Positions 9,954-21,701 of a stretch of 36,601 nucleotides of DNA are shown here, one piece after another. Origin of the DNA: Folioceros fuciformis (Eukaryota; Anthocerotophyta; Anthocerotopsida; Anthocerotales); NCBI GenBank assembly GCA_049999805.1, contig JBNGIO010004149.1, positions 1-36,601 on the forward strand. Reading direction: 5' to 3'. The first letter of the stretch is position 1, and the number at the start of each line of letters is the position of its first letter. The notes beneath the pieces are model-generated. The model was not told where the DNA came from. It made no database searches and saw nothing but the letters and a program-made list of their open reading frames with translations. The position numbers were made by a program, and so were the translations under genes.

Positions 9954-11285
9954 ATGGCGTCCATCAGATGGCAGGTGCTGCTGCTCGCGGTGATGATGTT
10001 CGTGGCTTACCAGGCGGTCGAGGTGGATGGCGTGCTGGAGAGGTACCAGAAGAAGAATCTGGATCCGAAGAAGCTGAAGAAGAAGGTTGAGCCGTTGAAG
10101 AAGAAGATCGAGTTGCATAAGAAGGATAGCGTGAAGGAGAAGGCTAAGAAGAAGAGTCACGAAGGGAAGAAGAGTCAGGAGGGGAAGAAGGCGAAGAAGG
10201 AGAAGAAGCCGGCTTCTTATGCTAAGAAGCCGTCTTTGCCGAAGAAGAAGAAGAAGCCGTCGCTGCCGTGGAAGAAGCCGTCTCTGCCGAAGAAGTTGCC
10301 CAAGGTCAAGAAGCCTAGCCTTCCCAAGAAGCTGCCGATTAAGAAGCCTAGGCTTCCGAAAGTTTCATACGGTGGAGGATCTGGAGCTGGCGGGCCGTGG
10401 AAGGCCGCTCATGCCACGTTTTATGGAGGAAACGATGCTTCGGGAACTAACGGTGAGCCTCTTCTTCCGTAAGCTAATTCTGGTTCGTTCCGGCTTCAGA
10501 TGTGCATCAGCTCCAGTGTTCGCTCGAGCAGGTGCGCGGGGAGACCTGATCTGAAAGGATTTTTGTTTTCGGGTGCAGGCGGTGCTTGCGGGTACGGTAA
10601 CATCTACAGCTTTGGCTACGGGATCGCCAATGCGGCCCTGAGCTATGCCCTTTTCAACAGCGGTGCACAATGCGGGGCCTGTTACCAGATCAAATGTTAC
10701 GGATCCAAGTGGTGCCTACCTGGAAACCCGTCCATTACCATCACAGCGACCAACTCTTGCCCTCCTAACTGGGCCCTACCCAGCGACAATGGTGGTTGGT
10801 GCAATCCTCCCAGGGAGCACTTTGACATGTCCGTTCCTGCTTGGACCTCGCTTGCAGTTTATGTTGGAGGAATTGTTCCAGTGAATTACAGAAGGTCAGT
10901 ACTGACTCTGATCCCCGTTTTCTACATTATCTGTGCGGCTGCTCGATAGTTTTCTCAATTCGTATGTCGTGTACCGCGCAGAGTGCCTTGCGTCCGTCAA
11001 GGCGGGATCCGATTTACCATCAGCGGTAACCCCAACTTTGATCTTGTCCTCGTTCACAACGTTGCTGGGGATGGTGTTGTGACGGCTCTGTCCATCAAGG
11101 GCAACGGCAACTGGGTGCCGATGAAGCGGAACTGGGGACAGAACTGGCAAGCCGGTGCAGTGCTGACGGGACAGCCACTTTCCTTCCTGGTTAGAACCAG
11201 TGACGGAAGATCGCTCGTTCTGTACAATGTGGCTCCTGCAAACTGGAGCTTCGGCTCGACCTACCAGTCTTCACAGAATTTTTAA
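9954..11285 (+). CDS. EXPA: Alpha-expansin with Lys-rich N-terminal extension (EXP1)
   Basis: Three exons: 9954-10452, 10579-10894 and 10982-11285, all GT-AG, giving 372 residues against about 250 for the family. Residues 1-26 form a signal peptide. Residues 29-137 contain 44 Lys in 109 positions, with four KKPSLP repeats plus a KKPRLP variant. A Gly-rich hinge and the expansin core ([14 protein letters not shown]) follow from about 149. The double-psi barrel keeps [17 protein letters not shown], the alpha-expansin WCNPP and the HFD motif, with the eight family cysteines. The C-terminal binding domain keeps RNWGQNW and ends in SSQNF. Expansins loosen walls by disrupting cellulose-xyloglucan contacts without hydrolysis. 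The Lys-rich part is not a normal family feature; binding to acidic pectin is my inference. Start chosen as the first ATG before the signal peptide, in good context (aggaATGGCG). 43 of the 44 extension lysines use AAG. Confidence 0.93.
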
Positions 11286-11805
11286 GCTGACTGTGCATGG
11301 CGCTAGGAGTAGGCGCCAGCAGAGTCAGCAGGTTTGCAGATTGTGCAGGTTGTGCTATCCTTCATGGAGCCCATCAGCTATTTCTTTGGCAGTGCTGTGG
11401 TTTGGCATTCAGTCGCCCGCGGCCTTAGTTGCCCAGAAGTTGCGGGCCCGCTGCGGGCTCTATGCTCGGTTTCAAGGTGAGAGACCCATCTCCAGCTAAC
11501 GGCAATGGAGGTTTCACCCATCCAACTTGTAGTCTGAGTTTCCAACTGTTTCAGCTGCCACCTGCTCGGTGTCATTTCGACAGTTCAGGTTCTTTTGGTT
11601 TTATGTGAAGCAGGCCAGGAACAATAGGTTCCTTGAGCTGAGGCGGCATTCACGGGGAAAGACCGAACCCAGTGTTGCCCTAAAATGCCTCCTTTATGGA
11701 TCGTACTCTTGTAGAGAAGATTATTTATCATTGTGTGCCCACCTGATTAGTGTATCCATCGTGCATCTCAGCCCTCTGGATGTTACCAATTCTATTTCCC
11801 ATTCT

Positions 11806-11811
11806 AATAAA
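11806..11811 (+). terminator. Possible polyadenylation signal of EXP1
   Basis: AATAAA about 520 bases after the EXP1 stop, followed by a T-rich stretch. It is the first canonical signal downstream. The 3' UTR would be long, and a closer non-canonical signal is possible. Confidence 0.3.
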
Positions 11812-12157
11812 CCGATTTTTTTTATTTTGTAACGAATATGCATTGATTGTGACTATGGCTGTACCAACTGGTCAATGAAAATTGGTTGTGCAAACTGTCC
11901 TTGCAATCGGTGTGTTGTCACTTCTGGCCTTGACTAACAAGAAAAATATACGTCAGATCTGAAACTGGTAGTAATAAATGCATTATGTCTTTTATTAAGT
12001 GAAAACCGATTGTTATTTAATAATAAATACCAAATCTCGCCATGGCGGTAGGTTTGACTATACATAATCAGAATGTGTTAATGCGAATCAGGTCTTAAAG
12101 TCGATCATTATTATGGTGAAGTTGACGCAACGAGGATACGGCAAAGTGGTCCACTCT

Positions 12158-12219
12158 AGCGCCAATGGTGCTTGGTGCAATGCTGCCAGGGAGCACTTTG
12201 ACATGTCCGTTCCTGCTTG
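12158..12219 (+). pseudogene. Orphan fragment of an alpha-expansin exon 2
   Basis: A 62-bp stretch is nearly identical to the part of EXP1 exon 2 that encodes the WCN...[10 protein letters not shown] region (about 10785-10847). Readable residues are [18 protein letters not shown], with both prolines of the WCNPP motif changed to Ala. Before it, 'acgaggatacggca' (12131-12144) resembles the GYGT coding part of expansin exon 2. The rest of the barrel and the binding domain are missing nearby, so this is a broken copy, most likely from EXP1. Confidence 0.75.
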
Positions 12220-14244
12220 TAAGTTGTATATTGACTGCTACAGGAATCCAGCGTAGGCTGCTCACTCCGCCCGAGCTTGGCTTTATGTCTGTAGGCGATA
12301 ATCGATGCACGATCCTGTCAGGCTGGAAAGTGTTTCTTCTACCTCCTCTCTCAGGCTGGGTGACCTGCTCATCTTAGATTTAATGGTGCCTTGCCTCGAG
12401 AACTCTCTAGCGCCAGGGCAGCAAGTTTCCAATTAGCATTCCAGCTTTCTGGATCCAACAACCCCGTCAGGCTATCACCGTTCAGAGACGAGCCCATTTC
12501 ATCTCGTTGCTTGCGCACAGGATCTTACAAGTGCCGAACTACTGTACGTTGGAGACTGCAATCCGAGTATCACCAAACTACCGTATGTGTGATCTGACAT
12601 AGGCTGACACTTTGTCAGAAGTACCCGGCTTGTTCACATGCATCAATGAGAATCAAGGCTGTGATGAGGAGCATCCAAATTGGGTGCAACCAAGTCACAA
12701 TAAAGCCTGAGATGAAGAACTTGAGGGGTGGAGTTGAGACTCGGCTGCCAGTGCCTTCGCTTTGCTTTAAATGCAAGCATCTCCGTTGCTCTCCTAGTTG
12801 CTTTCTATTGTTGGTCTGACTGTGGTTCGAAGGATCGACTCCATGGTCCTCATCAACACTTTCGATTGGCTTTGGATAAGACATGGCTAACGTTTGGGCG
12901 ACCCGTGCTCTCACCAAGCAGCCAAGCACAGAGGATGAAGATCGGTTGCAAGCATTGAGAAAGCAGAGAGGCCGTCACATCCGGAGGAGATTCTCCCACA
13001 AGAAAACAAACGGGTGCGCAGAAACTGTGTGGCGGGTGAAGGACGGGCGCGGCTTGTGCCGGCGTGGGTTGCGGTAGGTAATAGACGGCGGAGGGCTGAT
13101 GCTCACGCTCACGAAGGAGAAAGGATTTTCAGGTTCCCATCTCCTTTTACAAAGCTTCACGGATGCAACCATGGCCCATGGGCTCCACTGCCCGAAAGCA
13201 GCCAACCACCCCACCCACGCCATGTACAGTGAATCCCGCACAACTCCTTCAAGTTCTTATCACACAGATACTTACACACAGGAAAGATGATCGCATCGCA
13301 TGCATGCGGTGGAGTGTGATGTGAGTAGAAACAGTGGTAGCGTGGGAGGCGACGTGCGTTCACGTTGTCTGTTTCAAGCTCGCCCCGCATGTGCGAAGGA
13401 GCGTGTGGGAGAGATGCTGCAGTGGCCCTTCATCCAAACCGGTCCGGAGGAAGCTGGAGGCTAGAGCTGGAGCAGTTGACTGTGCCCTGCAGGCTGCCCT
13501 GGGCCCGACCCCTACCCCGACCCCAACCCCGACCCTGCTTTGGGCTCCGCCTCCGGGATTGGGAGGTTTGGAAGTTTGGATGTTGGTGGTTGACAGTTGA
13601 TGTAACAGTCTCTCTCGATCCGCTCAGCTCCGCACCACTGCGCTCGCCTGTGGGTAGATAGATACAAGACGCAACAACAACAGTACGTCCATACGTTGTG
13701 GTGAAGAAAATCCTGGATCTCAACTGCACCCCTTCAATCCAAAATCAGCTCCATGCGTGCTGTGGGTGCGACTATCTGACATGAAATCCCGGACAGGCTT
13801 TGGGTCAGCGAGAATGCTGCTCCTGTGCCCAGTTGCAGCAGACTCCAGAGCCCAGTGGGCTTCGCCAGAGGCCAAGGCAGCCTGAATGTGGCTACAGTGC
13901 CACCACGCTCTCCCTTCACCCATTCAATCCTCCCCTATTGATCCACCCGACTCGCCTTATTATCTCCCATCCCTGCAAAAGGTGAAGACAGACCTGCACC
14001 CGAGTTGTGGTCGCAGCAGCTTCATCAGTTCTCTGTTACCACACTTATGGCGACCCATCTGGGATTTATGACACCGGCCTGAGAACGGGCCTGGAGGGAG
14101 TGAGGCGCCATGAATGCCGGCACGCCAGGCCCAGGCCCGTTTCAAGCCCATGGCCAGGCCCAGGCCCATTGCCAGACCCAGGTCCCAGAATGTTCTTTTG
14201 CGCAGAGTCCCTCATCTGGAAGCAATGCCGAAGAAAGGGCACTG

Positions 14245-14277
14245 CTTTTCCCTTTTCCCTTTTCCCTTTTCCCTTTT
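14245..14277. repeat. (TTTTCCC)n heptamer array
   Basis: Four to five consecutive units of a 7-bp TTTTCCC motif ending in a T-run. It is one base change class away from, but not, the plant telomere repeat. Confidence 0.8.
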
Positions 14278-15790
14278 TCTCCCTTCACCGTTTCTCCCTC
14301 CCTGTTGCGAGACGTCTCATAAGCATGTGTGAGCAAGCCCATCACGCCATATGCACATGCTATCACTTGTCGCTTCTCGCTGTACTCGAGGGAGCTTTGG
14401 CGGGCCGTCCCTGTCCCGGTCCCGTTCAGTCCAGTCCAGTCCCGTGCCGTATCGTACCGTACCGTTGGGCCCCACCCCCCGTTGGCCGAGGCCTCCGTAC
14501 GCCGTTCCCACCATCCAAACCAGTTCCCCGGCCGATTGCGTCAAAACTGCAATGAGTGGCGAATGGGCCCTCTACTGCCCTCCCTTGCCGGAAAACGATA
14601 AAACGCAATATGAAAAACCCTAAACTCGGCCCGGACCAGGCCACGCCAAGCCGCCGGTGTCCGCGGTCCGGCGACAAGCTGGGCCCGGACAGGAGGCTCC
14701 GGCCTGACATGGGCCGAGTCCCATGCATCATGATGGCGCAACTGGAACCAGTCAGGCGAAACTGGTGCCACTGGCTGCCTTGGTGCCATCAAGTGGGCAC
14801 CTGCCCGTCCTGGCACTGCGCCGCGAATCGCTTCTCTCAGGAGCCAGTTGCAGCTCGCAGGCGTGCCTGGCTCCCTCCTGGTCGGCCCGAGACCCACAGC
14901 CCACAGTGGCACGCACAAACAAAGTATTTTCACCAAGCCGACAGCGTTGCCCAAGTCATCAATCCATGTCATCACCATAGCCTGGAACTGGGCCTGGAAG
15001 TTGGAACTGGCAGGCAGTTGAAGCCTGGCCCTCCAGGCTGCGGCAGGCACCAGGCACCAGGCAGTGCGCTTTAACCCAAGGCAGTTATGCAGCTTGCACG
15101 CAACAATGAGGGATTGGTGATATGCTATCCTCATTAGGCGTGTAGAGTTGCAGTCTGTGTGTGCGGATGGGATGGAAACTGGTTTCCTTGCAGCTCCGTG
15201 CTCAGCACTCGTCTCTAAGAAGAGGATGGGCTGTACAAATTTGCCTGAAGGTTATGGAAGTTGGGAGGTACAGTCATATTGGTCGGGAAGAGTCGATTTA
15301 CGGGACTCACTGTCCGGCATTGATTAGTTGATAGGGTGTTGCAGGTGCTCATGCAACCACCCAGTCGAATGTTTTCTTCATACCGCAAGTGTAGGTGACA
15401 ACTAGGCCGATTCCTTGGGTACTGGAAAATACTCTTGAAATTTTGTGAGTGGGGGACTTTTTGCAGCTTCTCACATCCCGAGAAAACAACTGTGTCAAAT
15501 GAGATCTCAGCAAACTGCGAAGTGGTTGTTGTTAACAGGCAAAATAAGAGTACAATACTGTCGTTGTTCTGCGGGATCTGAATTTGATTCTGGCCCGCAG
15601 CCTGCTATCAAAGCTTTTGGAACAGTTTAACCAATAAGGTGGTGGGATGGTCCTACGGACAGACCATATCCAGTCACATGTTAGTGTTGTATACAAGGAG
15701 CTGCGGGCAGCTCTAAAGCGCTCGCCTCGGCTGCTCTTCGGTAATAAAGTACAAGAAGTTGGTGCAGAGGCAGGACAACAAGATCAGCAA

Positions 15791-16923
15791 TTATCCGCGA
15801 AACTGCCTTCCTTCGTAAGTGGTCCCGAATTTCCAGCCAGCAGGGATGACGTTGGGGCTGTTGCAGAATCTCTTGTCGCTGGTGATAACCTTGATGGAGA
15901 AGGATTTGCCATCCAGGTAGTCGTCGTTCTCCCAGTTCTGTCCCCAGTTCCTCCTCAAGGCCTTCCAAGAAGAGCCAGAGCCGACTTGGATGTAAGCTTC
16001 CCTCACGTCTCCTACCCCTCCCACGTTCGTGATTAGAATAAGGTTGAAGTAGCTGTGGCCGTTGATCTGAAACTTGATGCCTCCTTCTTTCACGCACTTC
16101 ACTCTGGGAGACAAAGCGCCGCACAACATTCAGCAAGCCGGTTGCAACAGAAGTTGCAAAGCGTAACAAATCATCAGAATATTGTTGTAACAGTGGTCTG
16201 ATGACACCGTTGAGCTGCAGCAAACGATCAAGCGTACCTGCGGTAGTTGACAGGCACAACTCCAGTGACCGCAGCGGCCATCCTGGTGAAAGCTGGCTGG
16301 GACAGATCGAAATGCACTCTCGGCGCGTTGCACCAGCCGCCGGTCGATCCTTCCGGACAATAATTGGTGGCCGTGACAACAATCTTAGGCGCACCGGAGA
16401 AGCATCCGCCGGTACATTTGAGCTGATAGCAGGCTCCGCAAGTTTCTCCTCCCCCGAACAGAGCCGAGCTGAGAGCAGCGGTGTTGGTACCGTAGCCTTG
16501 ACTGTAGAGATTTCCATACCCGCACGCTCCGCCTGTAACACGAAATTCAACAAGCCTTAGGATGTGAGCTCGAAAGCGACAGACATGCAAACAAGCATCC
16601 ACATCGATTGACACTGTCTGTTGCACATATTGTCAAGACGCAGGAAACGTTCTTAGAACGTTTGCTGCACTCCCTCGACAAAGGAAAAAAAAAATGCTGC
16701 AGGGAAGATGCCCAGCGACAAATGCTGCACATGAAATCCATCTCCACGTTTCGTGCGTCTCCACCAGCTCATACTCACCGTTGGTCTCCGCCGCGTCGGA
16801 TCCTCCATAGAAAGTAGCATGCGCCACTCCCTTCACCCAAGGGTAGCTGATTTTGCCGTGCACTATCCGGCAACTGACAAAAAATAGAGCCAAAACCAGC
16901 TGCAAGGAGCTGATTCCTGCCAT
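15791..16923 (-). CDS. EXPA: Alpha-expansin, short-loop type (EXP2)
   Basis: Minus-strand exons 16923-16779, 16532-16238 and 16103-15791, with GT-AG introns of 246 and 134 bp, encode 250 residues, the normal family length. Residues 1-23 (MAGISS...VHG) are a signal peptide; the core begins at VAHATFYGG with no linker. Conserved parts are [33 protein letters not shown], the HFD motif and, in the binding domain, RNWGQNW and a GTTYEGRQF end. The loop between NYCP and GGWCN is only EGST, shorter than the usual ALPNDN-type loop of the other three genes. An extra Cys lies near the C-terminus (KRFCNSP). Role as for EXP1: pH-dependent wall loosening in the apoplast. It is the most divergent of the four and converges on EXP1. 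Confidence 0.93.
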
Positions 16924-17500
16924 TGAGCTCGAGGAGTGGATGGAATCCGTTCGGTAAGGCGTCGACAAAGCTAAAGAAAGCTGGAAAAATTCTGAAATCC
17001 AGCACGAGAGCACAGCAGAGCAATGCTCCAGGACTGGAGCTCCGAAAACAAGAGAAGAACTGAGAATGGAGACGAATTTGACGAAGACGGAGGGACGTGC
17101 AGTGGGTTGGGATGGGAAGGCAAGCAGCCGCAACTTAAAAGGCCGCAACTTCCCGTGTGTAAGGAAAAAAAGAGACGATAACAAAAGAGGCTTTCGCAAA
17201 AGAGGGTGGTGAGTGAGTGGGCACAACGGAACGGGCCCGCAGCGTTGCGCCGGGCCCAGGCCCGTTTAGGCGTGCCTGACACCTCGCCCGCTGCTCCCGC
17301 TGGTGGTCACATGCCGTAGTTGCCAACCCTGGTAAGCATCCGGTTGACTCGTCCCCGAATGATGCAAGCCCACCAGGCGGAGCACCAGAATGTACTGTAC
17401 TCTCAATCCCGTGTGGAACACTGGAAACAAATGTTGTCGTGTGGTCTCGTGGCGTGTAGATTTGTTAGGAATCGAGACGCGAATTTTGGCATCCGGGTAG

Positions 17501-17504
<4 letters not shown>

Positions 17505-17535
<31 letters not shown>
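17505..17535. repeat. (TG)n microsatellite
   Basis: An uninterrupted run of about 15 TG dinucleotides. Upstream of EXP2, and a good polymorphic marker. Confidence 0.95.
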
Positions 17536-17537
<2 letters not shown>

Positions 17538-18887
17538 AAATGAGGAGCATTTTTCGAATAAGAAAAAGGCTGACAGATTACGAGTACGTAATGGGAATTG
17601 GAGGGGACGAGACTGACAGAGCACCGACAAGTGGGACAGGGCCCGGCCAAAGGGCACAAAAGAGGGCAAGAAAGCAGCGGCCCGAAAGGGGCTGCAAGCC
17701 ATCATCATCCGGGCAAAGGCTCCAATGATGGAAATGCAAAATGCGTTTGGCCGTAGGCTTGCTTGGAGCCGGGACCGGGCTGAGGGAGAAACCGACCCGT
17801 TCCCCCAGGCGCGTGTCCCCATGTCAGTGGGGCCGGGACCGGGACCGGAGCCTGGGCCCCGCCGGGCACTCAGGTTTTTTCCAGTCCTTGTCAGTGGGAA
17901 CGTGGTAACGCTCCAAAATGGCAAAATTATAGGGGGTTAGGATTTAACCCGCTCGTGTGGCCTCGTGGAGCGGGATTCTGGTGGGCATGGCGTGTTGCAG
18001 GGCAGGGAATGGGAATGACGGATGGAGCGCTGGAAGGAACGCACGTTTCCGGGGCATGGAAACCAGAAACCTGCTTGCCCGCTTAACCAAACAGACTCGG
18101 GCGCTTGGCTTTCTGTTAACGGCTGTTAGGCAGTAGGGTACGCGGTTTAGCCGGCCCTAATCCGCGTAACCACCCCGGGTTTGAATCATGATGGTGGTAA
18201 CCGCTTTCCACCCAGCCATGTCATTTCACGTGGTGTTGCCCGTGGAAAGCCTTGTCGCTGGCCCGTCGTTTCGCCTCGCCCTTTTATCCCGCCCCGTCAA
18301 TCAAGACCGCCATTTACCGGTACCTGGGCGGTTACGGTAAGCGGGTCCCGCCGTGGCGGGCGCGGGAAAAGCGGTTAACCGCCGCGCTAAACCGCCACCC
18401 TCCCGGTCAATACCGGCCTCCCCTCGTTACCCTAATCAACGCCCCTTGCCCTTGCCATTGCCCTGTCTTGTATGCTCTCAAATCTCCCGCCATTTTATTT
18501 TGCACTAGGGTTAGGTTTTCTTTGCTGCCCACTTCCCCTAGTGTACCAATCAAGCTAGTCTAATTATCTGTATGCAAACTTTAAGTCTCTATATGTGCAA
18601 CAATCTTCTAACTATGAACATACAAGGAAGGAAGGATGTGAATTAGGAGAGTGTTGTACAAGTGTGCAAGACACTTACATATCTTGCCGTTCTTTCTAGA
18701 AGTTAGTACATACTATGTCAGAACGCAACATGCTAGCTGTATTTAGTGCAAGGAGTTATAAGTGAAAGCAACTTGGGGCAAAGTGAGTCTCTTGGGTGGG
18801 TGGTATGCTAGTTATTGTGGCAGCTACTCCTACTAATGATCTGACGATTGAAGAAAACTGTTGGCTGCCCTTGATGAGAAGAGTTGT

Positions 18888-18990
18888 AGAAGTGTGTAAG
18901 TGTCAGTTGATGAGCTATGCCGTCCATTATTCCATACGCAGAAGTGTGTAAGTGTCAATTGATGGGCCATGCCGTCCATTATTCCATACG
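18888..18990. repeat. 52-bp tandem duplication
   Basis: Two adjacent copies of a unit starting agaagtgtgtaagtgtca and ending tccatacg, at 18888 and 18940. They differ at only a few sites. Confidence 0.85.
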
Positions 18991-19189
18991 TGTGAGATTG
19001 CTAGGATTTTTTAGCTGATGTACTTGGGTGAGAAGAGTTGTGTAAGTTGATGGGCACTAGTTGTTCTATCAGCCGTGCTTCTCATTATATCCATTCATGT
19101 AGAGAGAGCATTGGCAAAGGCACTTGGTGATTATGAGGGTTGGCAGCGAGTAAGTAAGTTGATGGACACTAGACGCAGTGCCCGCCGTG

Positions 19190-19297
19190 CATCCTAGCGT
19201 GCCTTTTGTTTGCCATGCTAGCTTGCCTGCCATTGCCATTACATCCTAGCGTGCCTTTTGTCTGCCATGCTAGCTTGCCTGCCATTGCCATTACATC
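19190..19297. repeat. Second 52-bp tandem duplication
   Basis: Two adjacent copies of a unit starting atcctagcgtgccttttgt, at 19191 and 19243. The sequence is unrelated to the pair at 18.9 kb, although the period is the same. Confidence 0.85.
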
Positions 19298-19460
19298 AAA
19301 TACGTTACATCAAATACGTGTGAGGTTGTAAAGAGAATTGCCTTGCCAGAGGCACTTGGTGATCAGAAGGACTGGAAGTGAGCAAGCTGATGGGCACTAG
19401 ACGTTCTGTCAGCCATGCCTTGCATTATATCAATAAGTGCGAGATTGTCAGAAAATTGTA

Positions 19461-19790
19461 GGTGGCATTTAAACATGTATGAGTTGAAGGAAGCAAGTCC
19501 ATGGTTCTAGCTACACCTCGAAGGTGGTAATGAGTAATGTGATATGTCTTCCTTTGACTCAAGTTGAGGCCTCATTCACACATGGTCTACATAGCTTCTA
19601 GCTACATAGCTTCTTCGGTGACATTTAAACATGTGTGAGTGGAAGGAGGCAAGTCCATGGTTCTAGCAACACCTCGGCCGCAAGTCCAAGGTTCTAGCTA
19701 CACCTCGAAGGTGGTAATGAGTAATGTGACATGTCTTCCATTGACTCACGTTGAGGCCTCATTCACACATGGCCTACATAGCTTCTACAA
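19461..19790. repeat. About 140-170-bp direct duplication with nested repeat
   Basis: The segment from catttaaacatgt through acatagcttcta (19465-19600) recurs at 19621-19788. The second copy also carries an internal doubling of caagtcca(t/a)ggttctagc...acctcg at 19650 and 19681. No coding potential is seen. Confidence 0.75.
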
Positions 19791-20934
19791 AATCCCACCC
19801 ACCATGAAAGAAAATACCCTTTCCCAAGTTTCTCGAGCCTGGGAGGTACCATGCATTGGACTTCAATTCCACATAGGGAGAATTCAAATCTAAACATGAC
19901 ATTCCAAGCCTAGGTTGATGAGAAGTAGCATCACATTGGGAATACTACCTCAGCATTAAGAAGCAACAATGAATGCTGATCAAACAGAGGAGAGAGCACA
20001 TTATCAAATCTCTTGGGTAGTGGAACCTGATTCTCATGCCAATAAATATCCTACCTGCTTCTGCTTCTGCTTCTCCTTCTCCTTCCGCTTCTCATTGTGC
20101 TTGCCGTCTTCCACTACTTGGGATAGGATACTGTAGTCGGGTGGGAGTGGGTTGCCACTCCCTTCTTGGGAAGGGCGCAAAGGCCATGGAATTCCATGTG
20201 GAAAACACAAGGGGTGGGCCAAGCTCAAATGTGCAATTTCCTCATGTGGGCCAACTTCCTCTCTGCCCAGCCCCACGCTGCACATGCCATGCATGCATGC
20301 CCGCCCATCTCCGTCCCGGACCAGGTCCCGTTACACCGGGCCCGGCCCATCCCATCCCGGGGCTGGTCATTTATTGTCGTCACCATACTTGTGGCCCAAA
20401 CACGGGCCGGGTTAGGCGCCGGATTGCGGGCCCGGGCCTGCACCCCTTCCCTTTTCAATAACAACTGGCTTCCAAAAACTCTTTCCCGGACGTGGTGGGA
20501 AGCCTGATCAGCCGGTCAAATGTCAGAGCCCGTTAACCGAGCCCTTCACACGATTCCATTATCCTCACATTTATGATACGATTAATGGACGATCCAGATC
20601 CCCCGGGCCCGCCGCTCGTCCTCTCGCACAGATAAGTGAGGTCACACAGCGCACTTCACGTAAAGACAAGGCGTGGCTGCATAAAGAGAAAGCAGGCACC
20701 AGACCAGGTTGAGTCGAGTCGAATCGAATCGAGCCCCGCTTTACCAAGATCACTATGCTCTACTGGGCCTGCCAAGCCCTAACACGAAAGCCCACCATCT
20801 TCGTGGGTCCGGGCCTGTTCGGCTCGGCGGATCGTTGAATCTCATTAAGTCGGGTATGTAATGGTAATGCTGTTGCAGTATCAATGTCGGACGTTAATTG
20901 TCGGGCATGAGCAGTCCAGTAATCTCATTTCCGG

Positions 20935-21018
20935 CCCATCAGTTGGGCATCGGATTCGATCCCGGCACTTAAACCTTTTTCTGTTCCCAGAGCCAAGCAC
21001 TAACCAACAAGCCACATC
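20935..21018 (-). repeat. tRNA-like sequence with A/B boxes (possible SINE head)
   Basis: The minus strand has TGGCTTGTTGGTTAGTGC (complement of 20998-21015), resembling an A box. Fifty-two bases further, start to start, is GGATCGAATCC (complement of 20952-20962), a near-perfect B box. The arms do not fold into a full tRNA. A SINE head or tRNA relic is likely. Confidence 0.35.
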
Positions 21019-21057
21019 ACGCAAGCCGCAATCCCGTTTCCCCGAATAGCACCTCCC

Positions 21058-21086
21058 TAGCCAGGCCAGGCCAGGCCAGGCCAGGT
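21058..21086. repeat. (CCAGG)n pentanucleotide array
   Basis: Five successive ccagg units. One of several unrelated pentamer arrays in the GC-rich intergenic DNA. Confidence 0.9.
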
Positions 21087-21701
21087 AACTGCCGAGCCCG
21101 TTGACGCCGTGTTGTGGCCCGCGCGCCAAGCCCGGTTAAAACAGACGGCCGTCCCTCACCGCCGGATGGCAATGCCCGGCCCCATCTGACGCGCAGGAGT
21201 GCGGCAGCCCCCATATATTTTTATCACGGCCCGATTGTGGCGCAGGCCAAGAAGGTCAACCCGCGGCCGTCGACAGTTGCCCAAACGGAATTAACGACCG
21301 TCTGGCCCGGACGCGGCAGCCGTGGGATGGAAGCCGGGCAGCCGCAGCCGTCGATGCGCGTCATCATGCCGGACGGCCGCTACTGGCTACCAGCCTGCGT
21401 GTCCGGACAAACCAAGGGATTCTGACGCCGTCTAATTGGGCGGACGGAGGACAGGCCTTCCTTCGCCCGGGCCCGCGATCGGGGTCCCACTCGCTCGGGC
21501 CGGTAATGGCAGTTTTGGAAGTTGTCCTGCCCCGAGGCCGAGGCCCCACCTCACATGCCCCGCCTGCGACTGGTCCCGGATCCCGTCCTTCTCCCCGGTT
21601 TGTGTAGGTATTCAATGCTGGTATTGTGAGGGATGGGCTTCCGCTCCGGGCCACGCCACGGAGCTTCCTTTCAGCGATGGTCCCGACCCGTCCAGTTCGC
21701 G

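Larger units (their letters stand above)
11812..15790. other. EXP1-EXP2 intergenic region
   Basis: Apart from the orphan fragment at 12.16 kb I find no gene. From about 13.4 kb the DNA is very GC-rich, with simple arrays: a (CCCCGA)-like run at 13505-13535, a 7-bp TTTTCCC run at 14245-14277 and pentamer slippage at 14404-14466. Overlapping frames of 180-200 residues on both strands at 14.0-15.1 kb arise from high GC and have no domain. Confidence 0.6.

Noticed and set aside
14541-15134. 197-residue minus-strand frame and overlapping plus-strand frames
   Set aside because: High GC makes stops rare. Both strands are open together, composition is low in structure, and no family is recognisable.
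15681-16553. 290-residue minus-strand frame across EXP2
   Set aside because: Shadow frame on the same strand as EXP2, crossing both splice sites. No domain is found outside the expansin reading.
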